The notes beneath the pieces were generated by a model that saw only the letters and a list, made by a program, of their open reading frames with translations, searched no databases and was not told where the DNA came from. A DNA stretch of 13,476 bases from DASXRU01 sp039933315. Lineage in GTDB: Bacteria; Acidobacteriota; Blastocatellia; Pyrinomonadales; Pyrinomonadaceae. Within the stretch, counting starts at the first letter, position 1; each line of letters opens with the position of its first letter. Below, one piece after another: positions 1 to 7,680 of this stretch. Location: contig JBDTOI010000116.1 of assembly GCA_039933315.1 (NCBI GenBank), positions 1 through 13,476 on the forward strand, in the 5' to 3' direction. A program made the position numbers and the translations under genes.

Positions 1-2819
1 CCGATCTTTTCATCCAGGCCGTCGAGCGATCCATTAGCTTTGCGGTAGAGCGATTCAATGATGGTGCGCCGGATTAAGTCAGGCGTGCCAGTCACATAAC
101 TCTTCATGTAGTAAAGCAGTGCCTGCTGCTGTTTGCCATCGGCCTCAAGCGCCGCGCCCAGATGCCAGAGCGCCTCGCGCCACAAGGGTGTTCCCTCCGG
201 CAGCACACCGACCGCTAGCCGCAAATGCGTTAAAGCCTCCGGTCTTTTGTCCTGATTAAAGAGGGCCCAGCCGGTCAGGTCTTCAATGCGCCCGCGTAAC
301 AGCGCTGAAAGGGCCGTGCGCGGCGCGTCGGGAACAGCGGGCGTGTTGCCGCCGGCAATAGCCCGGCCGCGGATATTGCGTAGATCATCCGCTTGCACTG
401 CTACGGTTGCCGCGGGAGTGTCGAGCGCCGCTTCAACTCCATGCATCGCAGCTGCGCCTAATTCCATGACGGTCGGCAGCGCGATTCGTTTACTCAACAA
501 CCGGCTGGCGACATAGACCTGACGATAGGTCCGCATGGGATCCTCGCCGGCGGCAAACTCCTGCCCTGCGGTCACCACTTCCGCTTGGTTAACTGTTGGT
601 GCATTGATTGCTGATGTGAAGGCCAGCAAGCCCTTCAGCATCTTTGCGTTCGCTTCGGTGTCGGCGACAGCGGCCTGGAAAATACTTGCCCGCCGTTCGC
701 GCGCCAGCAGGTCGGTGAAGTTAGCTGCTCGCGCCCCTAATCTTCCGGCCAGTCTGGTTTCAATCTCGCCGTTCTTAAGCGCAAATGATCGTGCCAGTTC
801 ATCGGCGGCTTCTTCATAAAGTCCCATCGACGCCAGCGCGCTGGCCAACTCATAATCCAGAGTGGAAAACTTGCCATATTGCCGCGCGAACCGCAGGGCC
901 CGCTCGGCTTCGAGGGGTCGTTTGTTCGCGATTAGTGCCCGCGCCAGGGCTATCTGCGCCCAGGTGTATCGCGGCTCGACCTGCACTGCTTTGATTCCGA
1001 ATTCGAGTGCTCGTGCCGGCTCGTTGTGCGCGGCGTGCCAGTAGCTTAGACCGGTCAAAAGCGGAACGTTCTGCGCGTTTTCTTTCAAGGCTGAGGCCAG
1101 CTCGGCCTCAGCCTCAGCCTTCTGTCCCAGATCAAATAAAGAAAGGATCAAGCCATTGCGAGCAGCGCCGTCTTTGGGATCGATTTGTAATTGCTCGCGG
1201 TAGAGTGCGAGCGCTTCCTGGGAATTTCCGGCCGACCTTTTCAGGTCCGCCAGGCTGCGGCGCGCCGGCGAGAGTTTCGGGTCCAGTTCGAGGGCGCGCG
1301 CATATTCCGCGGTTGCTTCATCCAGTTGCAACGCGATGTGGCGAGCGGAGCCCAGCGCCTGATGGGCCGCTGCTAACTCTGGAGCCATTTTGACGGCAAA
1401 CTGAGCAATGCGCGTGGCTTCGCCAACATCTTCGATTGCCAGATAGAACGAAGCCAGCGCCAGGAGCCGTTTCGGATTAACCCGGACCAGTGCTTCGATT
1501 GAACGGGCCGACTCAAGGGCCGCGGCCCGCTGACCGCGGAAGATCAGATTCAAGGGAAACCTGGAAATAACATCATTGTAGAGATTGTCGCTCATGTCCG
1601 CCGGGCTCTCGGCGATTGCCTGCTTAAACTGTTCAATGCCCCCACCAACGTCACCGGTTTGGAGTTTCCGATCACCGACCTTCGCGCGCGAGACAATGAT
1701 CAGCTCAGTTGCTTTGGTTCGCAGGGCAGATTTCGGATGGCTTGCCAGGAACGACTTGAGCGCATCGATGCGTTCGTCGTCCGATAGCTTTTGTGTCTGC
1801 TCGATGAGTTCAGCATCCTCGCCGCCTGCTGCTGGTTTACCTGGAACGCTGAGTGGTTTCGCCGGCTCTTTAACTTCTGCTGGAAGCGCCTTCGCCTCAA
1901 CCGGCTCCGGCGTCGGCGCTTCGGCGACTTGTGGTGTCGGAGTCGGCGCAGGGCTAATAACTTCAGACACTGGTGTTGGAGTTGGTGTGGGCTGGGTTAC
2001 TTCCAAAGGCGTTGGAGTCGCCGCGGGCTTACGGGCCTCGATTGGCGTCGGCGTCGCGATGGGTGATTCAGCTGCTTCCGGCGTAGGAGTGGCTGCTACT
2101 CGGGGTCTCGTTGCGAGTTGCGCCGGGCGCTCGTTGGGTACGGGAGTGGGGCTTTCAAGCGCCTGAGGAGTTGCCACAGCGGCGGGCGTAATTTCAGCCG
2201 GCCGCGCTTTCGATTCCGTACTGGTTGCCACGTTCCCGCTGGCCGGCGTTCCATCGGCGGGGGGTTGTTCGATTCCAGCCAGGCTCAATCCCTTTCGTTC
2301 TGCCAGCACCGTCACAAAATGGCGAACGCCCGTGGAAAGGCCGTCGTTGAATTCGCCGGATTCAAACTGAAGCCGCATGCGCCGCCCCATCTCGCCGACC
2401 AGGCCGTCGGGAAGATCTCCCTTAACACTCTTGCTGGCCTGGGTAAAAAATTTCCCGGTGTCCGCCGCGATGACCAGCAACAGACTTTTCTGTTTACTGC
2501 CACTCGCGCCAATGTTCCAATCCTCCGCCATCTGCATTGAGTAATCGAAGATGTCCTGATCACCCGCGGATCTGATCGTGGCCACAACCAGTTTGACGCC
2601 GCTCCGCTGTTCAAGGTTTAGCAGCGTGTTCTCGACGCGCTGTTTGGTTCCGGCATCAAGTACGGCGGCGAAATCGTTGACGTGCCCAGCGCGTGAGGGA
2701 AACTGCGGCTTCTTGTCCTGCAAGAAAGCTGATTGAACGGTGAAGGTCTGCCCCACGATGAGCGTAGTCATCAGGCCCACCAGCGCCAGGGCGCGAATCA
2801 TTTGTTTTGAGTAATTCAT
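1..2819 (-). CDS. TPM-domain / tetratricopeptide-repeat fusion protein, exported; C-terminus cut by window edge
   Basis: An open frame runs leftward from ATG at 2819 to the window edge, giving 939 codons with no stop. Residues 1-30 look like a signal peptide or single membrane anchor (basic start, then a hydrophobic run around 10-23). Residues about 44-175 match the TPM domain (YgcG / TLP18.3 / Psb32 type): the AGHVNDFAAVLD start, the VKLVVATIRS strand, and the GEFNDGLSTGV segment near the end. Residues about 185-335 are a low-complexity linker rich in Thr, Pro, Ala and Glu with many TPTP units. From about 340 the protein is helical with TPR-like units, clearest at 450-660 (for example ATAEYARALELDPK and EALALYREQLQIDPKD). 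Family knowledge: TPM domains are extracytoplasmic and linked to envelope or photosystem maintenance; TPRs bind proteins. A periplasmic scaffold role is inference. There is no clear Shine-Dalgarno before 2819; the start rests on the signal peptide. Confidence 0.85.
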   Translation of the reverse strand, partial: MNYSKQMIRALALVGLMTTLIVGQTFTVQSAFLQDKKPQFPSRAGHVNDFAAVLDAGTKQRVENTLLNLEQRSGVKLVVATIRSAGDQDIFDYSMQMAEDWNIGASGSKQKSLLLVIAADTGKFFTQASKSVKGDLPDGLVGEMGRRMRLQFESGEFNDGLSTGVRHFVTVLAERKGLSLAGIEQPPADGTPASGNVATSTESKARPAEITPAAVATPQALESPTPVPNERPAQLATRPRVAATPTPEAAESPIATPTPIEARKPAATPTPLEVTQPTPTPTPVSEVISPAPTPTPQVAEAPTPEPVEAKALPAEVKEPAKPLSVPGKPAAGGEDAELIEQTQKLSDDERIDALKSFLASHPKSALRTKATELIIVSRAKVGDRKLQTGDVGGGIEQFKQAIAESPADMSDNLYNDVISRFPLNLIFRGQRAAALESARSIEALVRVNPKRLLALASFYLAIEDVGEATRIAQFAVKMAPELAAAHQALGSARHIALQLDEATAEYARALELDPKLSPARRSLADLKRSAGNSQEALALYREQLQIDPKDGAARNGLILSLFDLGQKAEAEAELASALKENAQNVPLLTGLSYWHAAHNEPARALEFGIKAVQVEPRYTWAQIALARALIANKRPLEAERALRFARQYGKFSTLDYELASALASMGLYEEAADELARSFALKNGEIETRLAGRLGARAANFTDLLARERRASIFQAAVADTEANAKMLKGLLAFTSAINAPTVNQAEVVTAGQEFAAGEDPMRTYRQVYVASRLLSKRIALPTVMELGAAAMHGVEAALDTPAATVAVQADDLRNIRGRAIAGGNTPAVPDAPRTALSALLRGRIEDLTGWALFNQDKRPEALTHLRLAVGVLPEGTPLWREALWHLGAALEADGKQQQALLYYMKSYVTGTPDLIRRTIIESLYRKANGSLDGLDEKI

Positions 2820-3010
2820 ATGTGATTAATTAGTGTAATTGAGTTTATGCGAGCCCACATTCCGGCTTTGCCGGCCGTGACTGTGAGCGCAGGAACAGTG
2901 ATGCAAGTATTATGGGAGACCTCGTCGAGGAGCCATGATAACATCGCCTCCCTTGATGGAGCGAACAGCCGGTTAATGCGGTCCTAATAACGATTGGATG
3001 AGGGTTTAGT
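2820..3010. promoter_or_regulatory. Divergent intergenic region between the TPM-TPR gene and the purN-tyrS cluster
   Basis: These 191 bases separate two genes transcribed away from each other, so promoters for both must lie here or nearby. I see a small perfect hairpin CCGGC-TTT-GCCGG at 2862-2874 and a short palindrome CCTCGTCGAGG at 2920-2930, either of which could be a protein-binding site. The half next to the TPM-TPR gene (2820-2850) is AT-rich. I could not identify a convincing -35/-10 pair for either direction. Confidence 0.35.
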
Positions 3011-3532
3011 TTGAGTGAGCTGGAAGAGCATTGGGCAAACGCGCTGGCAGAAGCAGAACGGCGAGCGCGCACTCTGGGGCGGAAAGACCTCGCCGAGTAT
3101 GTTGCCCTTCGTTCGGCCAACGATCTGGTCCGGCGGACTGCGGTTGAATGGTTGATATCGACAGTCACGGCGCTGGCCACCGAAGTCAATGGGGCCGCTG
3201 CGAACCTGGAGATCGAACATCAGGATAATCACCGGTTCCGCATTGGCCAGGCAACCATGGTCGGGCAATTGCTAACGGTGAGGCGCGGCATACCCCTAAT
3301 CCAGGTAGAGGCTGGCTGGCCACGTACTCCGCCTGATGGCTTCGTACGTGGCGGCGGACTGGCGCGCGCGCATATCAAACATCTGGGAAAACCTAATGTG
3401 AATGAGGAGTTGCTGCTTACCCAGTCGCGTAACAAAGCGCCGCAATGGAAGGTTTTGAAAAAAAGTGGTGAACAAATAGTGCTGACCGAAGCACACCTGC
3501 GCAATCATCTCTCCGAGTTGTTGAAGAATTGA
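3011..3532 (+). CDS. Hypothetical protein, first gene of the purN-tyrS cluster
   Basis: This 173-residue protein is not recognised. It begins at TTG 3011 behind GAGGG (3000-3004), six bases upstream, a good ribosome binding site; no ATG lies in a better position. Residues 1-60 are charged and probably helical (ELEEHWANALAEAERRAR), without a signal peptide or membrane segment. Residues 60-130 look like mixed alpha/beta, with a Gly-rich stretch FVRGGGLARAH near 111-121. The C-terminal 45 residues are basic and then helical. Its last codons overlap the purN start in a TTGA junction (3529-3532), which implies translational coupling. It is therefore expected to be cytosolic and co-expressed with purN and tyrS. 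Coding appears genuine because it is a full-length frame with its own ribosome binding site and tight coupling to a known gene. Confidence 0.75.
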   Translation: MSELEEHWANALAEAERRARTLGRKDLAEYVALRSANDLVRRTAVEWLISTVTALATEVNGAAANLEIEHQDNHRFRIGQATMVGQLLTVRRGIPLIQVEAGWPRTPPDGFVRGGGLARAHIKHLGKPNVNEELLLTQSRNKAPQWKVLKKSGEQIVLTEAHLRNHLSELLKN

Positions 3533-4116
3533 AAATCGGGATTCTTATTTCCGGCCGGGGCTCAAACATGGTAGCACTCGCTGACGCGGTGCGATCCCGG
3601 CAGGTTCCCAATGCCGAGATTGCAGTAGTGATCAGCGATCAGCCGGGCGCTGCCGGCCTGGCCCGAGCGGAGGAGCGCGGGATCAAAACGCTGGTGGTCG
3701 AACGTCGCGGGCGCACGCGTGAGGAGCACGATCGTGAAATCGTCGAGGCATTGCAGAAGCGGCAGGTCGTTCTGGTTTGTCTGGCGGGATACATGCGATT
3801 ACTGTCGGGCGAGTTTCTCACCGCGTACGGCGGACGGGTTTTGAATATTCATCCGAGCCTTTTGCCGGCATTTCCGGGTTTGGAGCCACAGCGTCAGGCT
3901 TTGGAGGCAGGCGTTAAATGGAGTGGCTGCTCCGTCCACTTTGTTGACGCCACACTTGACGGCGGACCGATCATCGCGCAGAGCAAAGTGCCGGTGCATG
4001 ATGATGACACGGTGGAAAGTTTGGCGGCACGCATCCTGCCGGAAGAGCACAAGCTTTACGCTGAAGCGTTGGCGATAGTTTTAGGCCGGCAGATACGCCC
4101 GGCGGAATCAGATTAG
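3529..4116 (+). CDS. purN: Phosphoribosylglycinamide formyltransferase (GAR transformylase)
   Basis: PurN transfers the formyl group of 10-formyl-tetrahydrofolate to glycinamide ribonucleotide, the third step of de novo purine synthesis, in the cytosol. The 195-residue protein shows the family's landmarks: the phosphate-binding SGRGSN loop at 8-13, AGYMRLL at 86-92, NIHPSLLPAFPG at 106-117 carrying the catalytic Asn107 and His109, SVHFVD at 135-140, and LDGGPII at 143-149 carrying the catalytic Asp144. Length is normal for bacterial PurN. The start is TTG at 3529, because the first beta strand (KIGILISGRGSN) begins right there; GAAGA just upstream is a modest ribosome binding site. It overlaps the previous gene by four bases and stops two bases before tyrS, so the three look like one operon. 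Residue 119 is Glu where E. coli PurN has His119; Gram-positive enzymes also lack that His, so activity is still expected. Confidence 0.96.
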   Translation: MKIGILISGRGSNMVALADAVRSRQVPNAEIAVVISDQPGAAGLARAEERGIKTLVVERRGRTREEHDREIVEALQKRQVVLVCLAGYMRLLSGEFLTAYGGRVLNIHPSLLPAFPGLEPQRQALEAGVKWSGCSVHFVDATLDGGPIIAQSKVPVHDDDTVESLAARILPEEHKLYAEALAIVLGRQIRPAESD

Positions 4117-4118
4117 AA

Positions 4119-5372
4119 ATGTCCCGAGAAGCCGGAACGAAACAGGACCTGACGATCGACGAACAGCTTGCCTACCTGCGCAAAGGCACGGTCGAGATCA
4201 TTCGCGAAGACGAGCTGCGCGCGAAACTCTTGCGGTCTGCGGAGACGAAGAGAGCTTTGCGAGTGAAGCTGGGGGCGGATCCAACGGCGCCGGATATACA
4301 CCTCGGCCACACCGTTGTTATCCGCAAGTTGCGCGCCTTTCAGGAGCTGGGACATGTAGTCATCTTTTTGATTGGCGACTTCACCGGCATGATTGGCGAT
4401 CCCTCGGGCAAGAGCGCCACCCGGCCACAGCTAACCCGGGCAGAGATCGAAGCCAACGCCGAGACTTACAAAGCACAGATCTTCAAGCTGCTCGATCCGG
4501 AGAAGACGGAAATACGCTTTAACTCCGAGTGGATGAGCAAGCTGGGTTCAGATGGGTTCATCCGTCTGGCTTCACATGTCACGGTCAAACAGATTCTGGA
4601 ACGTGACGATTTTGCCAAACGCCTGGCAGAGGAAAAGCCCATCGCTCTGCACGAACTACTCTACCCGCTCACGCAGGCTTACGACTCAGTGGCTCTCGAA
4701 GCGGACGTTGAACTGGGCGGCACCGACCAGAAGTTCAACCTGCTGATGGGGCGCAATCTGCAACGCGAGTATCAGCAGGAGGCACAGATCTGCGTCATCA
4801 TGCCTCTGCTGGAAGGCACTGATGGCGTACAGAAGATGTCGAAGAGCCTCGGCAATTACATTGGTATCAGCGAGGCGCCTGCGGAAATGTTCGGTAAGGT
4901 AATGTCAATTTCGGACGAACTGATGTGGCGTTACTACGAATTGCTGACGGACCTTAGCGGCGAAGAGATTGCTGCGATGCGTCGTGCTGCCCAACTGGGC
5001 GAACGCAATCCGCGCGACATCAAAGTCGATCTGGCGAAACGCATCATTGCCGACTTCCATTCGCCAGCGGATGCTCAGCGCGCTGAGGAGGAGTTCGTAC
5101 GGCAGTTTCGTAATAAGGAAACGCCCGACGAAGTTGAGGAGCGCGTGCTCCCTTCAAATACGCCCCATGGCTGGGACCTGTCCCAGTTGCTGGTCACCGT
5201 TGGCTTAGCTGAGTCTAAGGCCGAAGCTCGTCGGCTCGTCCAACAAGGTGGCGTGTCCGTTGACGGGGAACGCCAGGCAATTGGCAACTCAACTACCCTG
5301 GGGAAATCTGGCATGTCAGTGTTACTCAAAGTCGGCAAGAGACGATTTGTTAGGGTCCGATTCGAAGGCTAG
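4119..5372 (+). CDS. tyrS: Tyrosyl-tRNA synthetase, KMSKS (TyrZ-like) type
   Basis: This class I aminoacyl-tRNA synthetase charges tRNA-Tyr with tyrosine using ATP, in the cytosol. The 417-residue protein has the HIGH-type motif as HLGH at 61-64 (in DPTAPDIHLGH), the GDFTGMIGDPSGKS segment at 86-99, the substrate-pocket stretch ELGGTDQKFN at 198-207, and KMSKS at 239-243. The C-terminal 65 residues (from WDLSQLL on) form an S4 RNA-binding domain. A true KMSKS, rather than the KFGKT-type motif of E. coli TyrS, places it in the TyrZ-like branch, common in acidobacteria and other groups. ATG 4119 lies two bases after the purN stop; the ribosome binding site is weak (GGCGG at 4101-4105), consistent with translational coupling to purN. 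I see no T-box or other leader inside the cluster. Confidence 0.97.
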   Translation: MSREAGTKQDLTIDEQLAYLRKGTVEIIREDELRAKLLRSAETKRALRVKLGADPTAPDIHLGHTVVIRKLRAFQELGHVVIFLIGDFTGMIGDPSGKSATRPQLTRAEIEANAETYKAQIFKLLDPEKTEIRFNSEWMSKLGSDGFIRLASHVTVKQILERDDFAKRLAEEKPIALHELLYPLTQAYDSVALEADVELGGTDQKFNLLMGRNLQREYQQEAQICVIMPLLEGTDGVQKMSKSLGNYIGISEAPAEMFGKVMSISDELMWRYYELLTDLSGEEIAAMRRAAQLGERNPRDIKVDLAKRIIADFHSPADAQRAEEEFVRQFRNKETPDEVEERVLPSNTPHGWDLSQLLVTVGLAESKAEARRLVQQGGVSVDGERQAIGNSTTLGKSGMSVLLKVGKRRFVRVRFEG

Positions 5373-5418
5373 ACACAGCTTAGATAAGATTGATCCAGTG
5401 CCCTGAGGATTACTCCGA

Positions 5419-6240
5419 TTGTCCGCCACACTCGCAACTGAAGACATCCTCATAATCGAAACGCCGGAGCGCGTGGCGCTGCATTTTGCCCTGGCGTCGA
5501 TCGGAAATCGATTCCTGGCCTGTGCCATCGATCACACCATTCAAATACTTACCCTGGCCATAGTCGCGCTTGCCTTCTGGATAGTGGGCGACTATTCCAG
5601 CTTAGGCGAGCGCTTTTCCAGTGCGCCCAAGTGGGTGGTGGCTTTAGGGGTCGTGGTGACGAGCGCCATTCTTTCCGGCTACTTCACATTCTTTGAGTGG
5701 CTTTGGAGCGGTCAAACTCCGGGGAAGCGCTGGTTGAAGCTGCGTGTGATACGAGAAGACGGCAGACCGGTGACTGGCTTCGAAGCGTTTCTGAGAAACA
5801 CACTGCGCCTTTTCGACATGATGCCGGCGCCCTTCTATTCCATTGGCCTGATCTCAGTCTTTACCAGTGCTCGTGATCAACGCGTGGGTGACATGGTGGC
5901 CGGTACGGTGGTGGTGCGCGAACGCGAAGCTGAGGCCCCCGCCTTTGCCAGGGTTTTTGCTGCGCCAATTTCTGATGGAGCGCTGCGACGCACGTTCAAA
6001 CCTGTGCCATTCGTAGCCGACCTCAACAATTTGAGCGAGCGTGAAATCGCGGTAGTGGAAACATTTCTCCGTCGTCGCTGGGATCTGAGTGAAGCCCCGC
6101 GCCAATGGATGGCGTGGCGAGTAGCGATGCCAATCCTTTACAAGTTGCGGCCCGTTTACGATATGCCGACCTTCACCTACGAAGGCTTTCTCGAAGAGCT
6201 ACTACATCGCTACCGGGCCCAGCACCGCTTCACGGACTGA
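5419..6240 (+). CDS. RDD-family integral membrane protein
   Basis: This 273-residue protein has an N-terminal RDD domain. Residues 27-58 form a first membrane segment with the characteristic Arg31 and Asp38 (RFLACAIDH). A second membrane helix lies at about 73-95, followed by the family's TPGKRWLKLRVI motif at 100-111. Further marks are RNTLRLFD at 126-133 and DQRVGDMVAGTVVV at 153-166. The remaining 105 residues are soluble and charged, with no recognised domain. RDD proteins are poorly understood; proposed roles are transport or ion antiport, and many sit beside a SpoIIM-like membrane gene and a MoxR operon, neither of which is seen here. The start is TTG 5419, supported by TGAGGA at 5404-5409. 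The 46-bp gap after tyrS has no terminator, so read-through from the purN-tyrS operon is likely. Confidence 0.85.
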   Translation: MSATLATEDILIIETPERVALHFALASIGNRFLACAIDHTIQILTLAIVALAFWIVGDYSSLGERFSSAPKWVVALGVVVTSAILSGYFTFFEWLWSGQTPGKRWLKLRVIREDGRPVTGFEAFLRNTLRLFDMMPAPFYSIGLISVFTSARDQRVGDMVAGTVVVREREAEAPAFARVFAAPISDGALRRTFKPVPFVADLNNLSEREIAVVETFLRRRWDLSEAPRQWMAWRVAMPILYKLRPVYDMPTFTYEGFLEELLHRYRAQHRFTD

Positions 6241-6253
6241 GCGTTGCCGCTCT

Positions 6254-6289
6254 TTATCTGCGACTCGCTGCTTATCTGCGATTCGCTGC
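6254..6289. repeat. Two tandem 18-bp repeats, each with a 9-bp palindrome
   Basis: TTATCTGCGACTCGCTGC at 6254-6271 is followed directly by TTATCTGCGATTCGCTGC at 6272-6289, with one mismatch. Each unit holds an inverted repeat GCGAYTCGC (6260-6268 and 6278-6286), with centres 18 bp apart. The repeats fill the 66-bp gap between two convergent genes. They could be a slippage duplication, a weak bidirectional stop signal or a binding site; no U-tract follows, so a standard intrinsic terminator is unlikely. Confidence 0.7.
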
Positions 6290-6306
6290 GCGATGGCGTG
6301 GGGGTA

Positions 6307-7644
6307 TCACTTCCTCCACTCGACAGGGAATAGCGTACCAGCCGTGGCGGGGTCTAGTTTAAGTCCGACCAGCGCCCCTGCGCGCGCGAGTACGGGATCT
6401 TTCTTGGTAGCCATTTCGGCTGGCGTCGGGAGTACCAATTCGTCAGGCGTTACACCAACCTTCTCCAGGCTTTTGCCGTCTTTCATTATTAAATCAGCGT
6501 CCGTAATACTTACAGCGTAAAAAACCACTACGTCAAGACCAACTGAATGTTGTGTGTACTTTCCTCGCATAACCGCACCAGCGGAACGGTCCCCGATCAC
6601 GACTCCGCGTTTCTCAAGCTGGACGACTCGGGCTAGCAATTCTGATGACGACCCCGAGGCGCTGTCTATGAGGACCACAAGTTGCCCCTTGAAAGAGTCT
6701 GCTCCACGGGTTTTGGCCTTCAACGGTTTCTTTTCCTTGCGACGTTTGAAATCTCCAATCATGATGTCCTGATCAAAAAGATTTCCCACCATCCGCAAAA
6801 GAGTTTCTTCCGCGCCCCCGCCATTCCCACGCAGATCTAAGATAAGCGCTTTGTGTTTCCTGGTTTTGCCCATCATACTGTCAACTTTTTCAGGAGGCAG
6901 ATCGAACGAGGGCATCTTCCAAATGAAAACGTCATTTATTTCAAGGTAACGATGGCGGCGCAGGCGGGCATCCTTTTCCTCTTCGAGGAGTAAATCCATG
7001 TACTGACTGTATTCGTTAAGATCCGTGAGTCTCTTTCCGGGGGTTACTCGCGCTGCGACTTCCAATTGCCGCGGCTGCTCGCCCGGACTTTCCACCAGGA
7101 ATTGAGTAACCGGCTGAGGTCGTAAGAAATAAAGATACTGAATTATCCAAAGGCTTTCGCGCGTCGCGTTCATTTGATCGATTGAACGAACAAGATCGCC
7201 AGGTTTGAGGCCTTTCTTATCGGCATCACTTCCAGGTTGAACGGCCGCGATATAGCATTTGTCGCCGATCACCTGCATGGTCCAGCCGTAGTCAACACGA
7301 GCGGCGCGGGATGGAGCTACAAAAAAGGTGTGGGAGTCATTCAAATGCAGCAGCGAGCGCGCTATGATCCCGTACATTTGGCCATCGGAGTCCGCTTGCT
7401 TGAGTAACTCATCCGCATCTTTGAAAACTGCAGCGATGTCCACGCTGTGAAAGGTTGGGTCATAATACGACTTCTCCAATTCACTCTTGATGGTTGAGAG
7501 TATTGCGCGGTTGCGATCGCGGCGCAAACTTAATGATTGCGTATAAGCTCCGGGCGGAAGAGCAGTCACGACTACGCAAATCATTATTCTCAGCAGGGCT
7601 AACCTGCCAAAAGGAGGTTGATGAGTGGAGTGGGAGTATTTCAA
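6307..7644 (-). CDS. Exported S41-family serine peptidase with PDZ domain (tail-specific / tricorn-core like)
   Basis: The likely start is TTG 7644, nine bases after a perfect GGAGGT (7659-7654 on the minus strand), giving 445 residues. The frame could extend 12 codons further to TTG 7680, but no ribosome binding site lies there. Residues about 13-36 form a signal peptide or anchor (LALLRIMICVVVTALPPGA). LNDSHTFF near 102-109 carries a conserved His. A PDZ-like domain spans about 119-203 (KGLKPGDLVRSID). The S41 catalytic core has DLRGNGGG at 270-277, the nucleophile motif SGSSSELLA (Ser332 as the likely nucleophile) and VIGDRSAGAVMRG at 350-361. CtpA/Prc-type enzymes have a catalytic Lys in the segment equivalent to GDRSAGAVM, and it is not at the usual place here. 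With the upstream His, this fits the tricorn/IRBP-like branch better. The protein is probably periplasmic. It is monocistronic and convergent with the RDD gene. Confidence 0.87.
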   Translation of the reverse strand: MKYSHSTHQPPFGRLALLRIMICVVVTALPPGAYTQSLSLRRDRNRAILSTIKSELEKSYYDPTFHSVDIAAVFKDADELLKQADSDGQMYGIIARSLLHLNDSHTFFVAPSRAARVDYGWTMQVIGDKCYIAAVQPGSDADKKGLKPGDLVRSIDQMNATRESLWIIQYLYFLRPQPVTQFLVESPGEQPRQLEVAARVTPGKRLTDLNEYSQYMDLLLEEEKDARLRRHRYLEINDVFIWKMPSFDLPPEKVDSMMGKTRKHKALILDLRGNGGGAEETLLRMVGNLFDQDIMIGDFKRRKEKKPLKAKTRGADSFKGQLVVLIDSASGSSSELLARVVQLEKRGVVIGDRSAGAVMRGKYTQHSVGLDVVVFYAVSITDADLIMKDGKSLEKVGVTPDELVLPTPAEMATKKDPVLARAGALVGLKLDPATAGTLFPVEWRK

Positions 7645-7653
7645 GAGGGTGGC

Positions 7654-7659
7654 ACCTCC
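7654..7659 (-). promoter_or_regulatory. Shine-Dalgarno GGAGGT that decides the S41 peptidase start
   Basis: Read on the minus strand, GGAGGT ends nine bases before TTG at 7644. This is the strongest ribosome binding site near the gene's 5' end and favours TTG 7644 over the longer TTG 7680 start. Confidence 0.7.
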
Positions 7660-7680
7660 AAATCCGAGGGTTTGGTTCAA

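Noticed and set aside
286..2614. Several open frames on both strands within this interval, including a 193-codon plus-strand frame at 1585-2166 encoding GVGVG repeats
   Set aside because: They are out-of-frame or opposite-strand readings of the TPM-TPR gene. The GVGVG repeat is the reverse reading of the TPTP linker, and none has a convincing ribosome binding site or domain.
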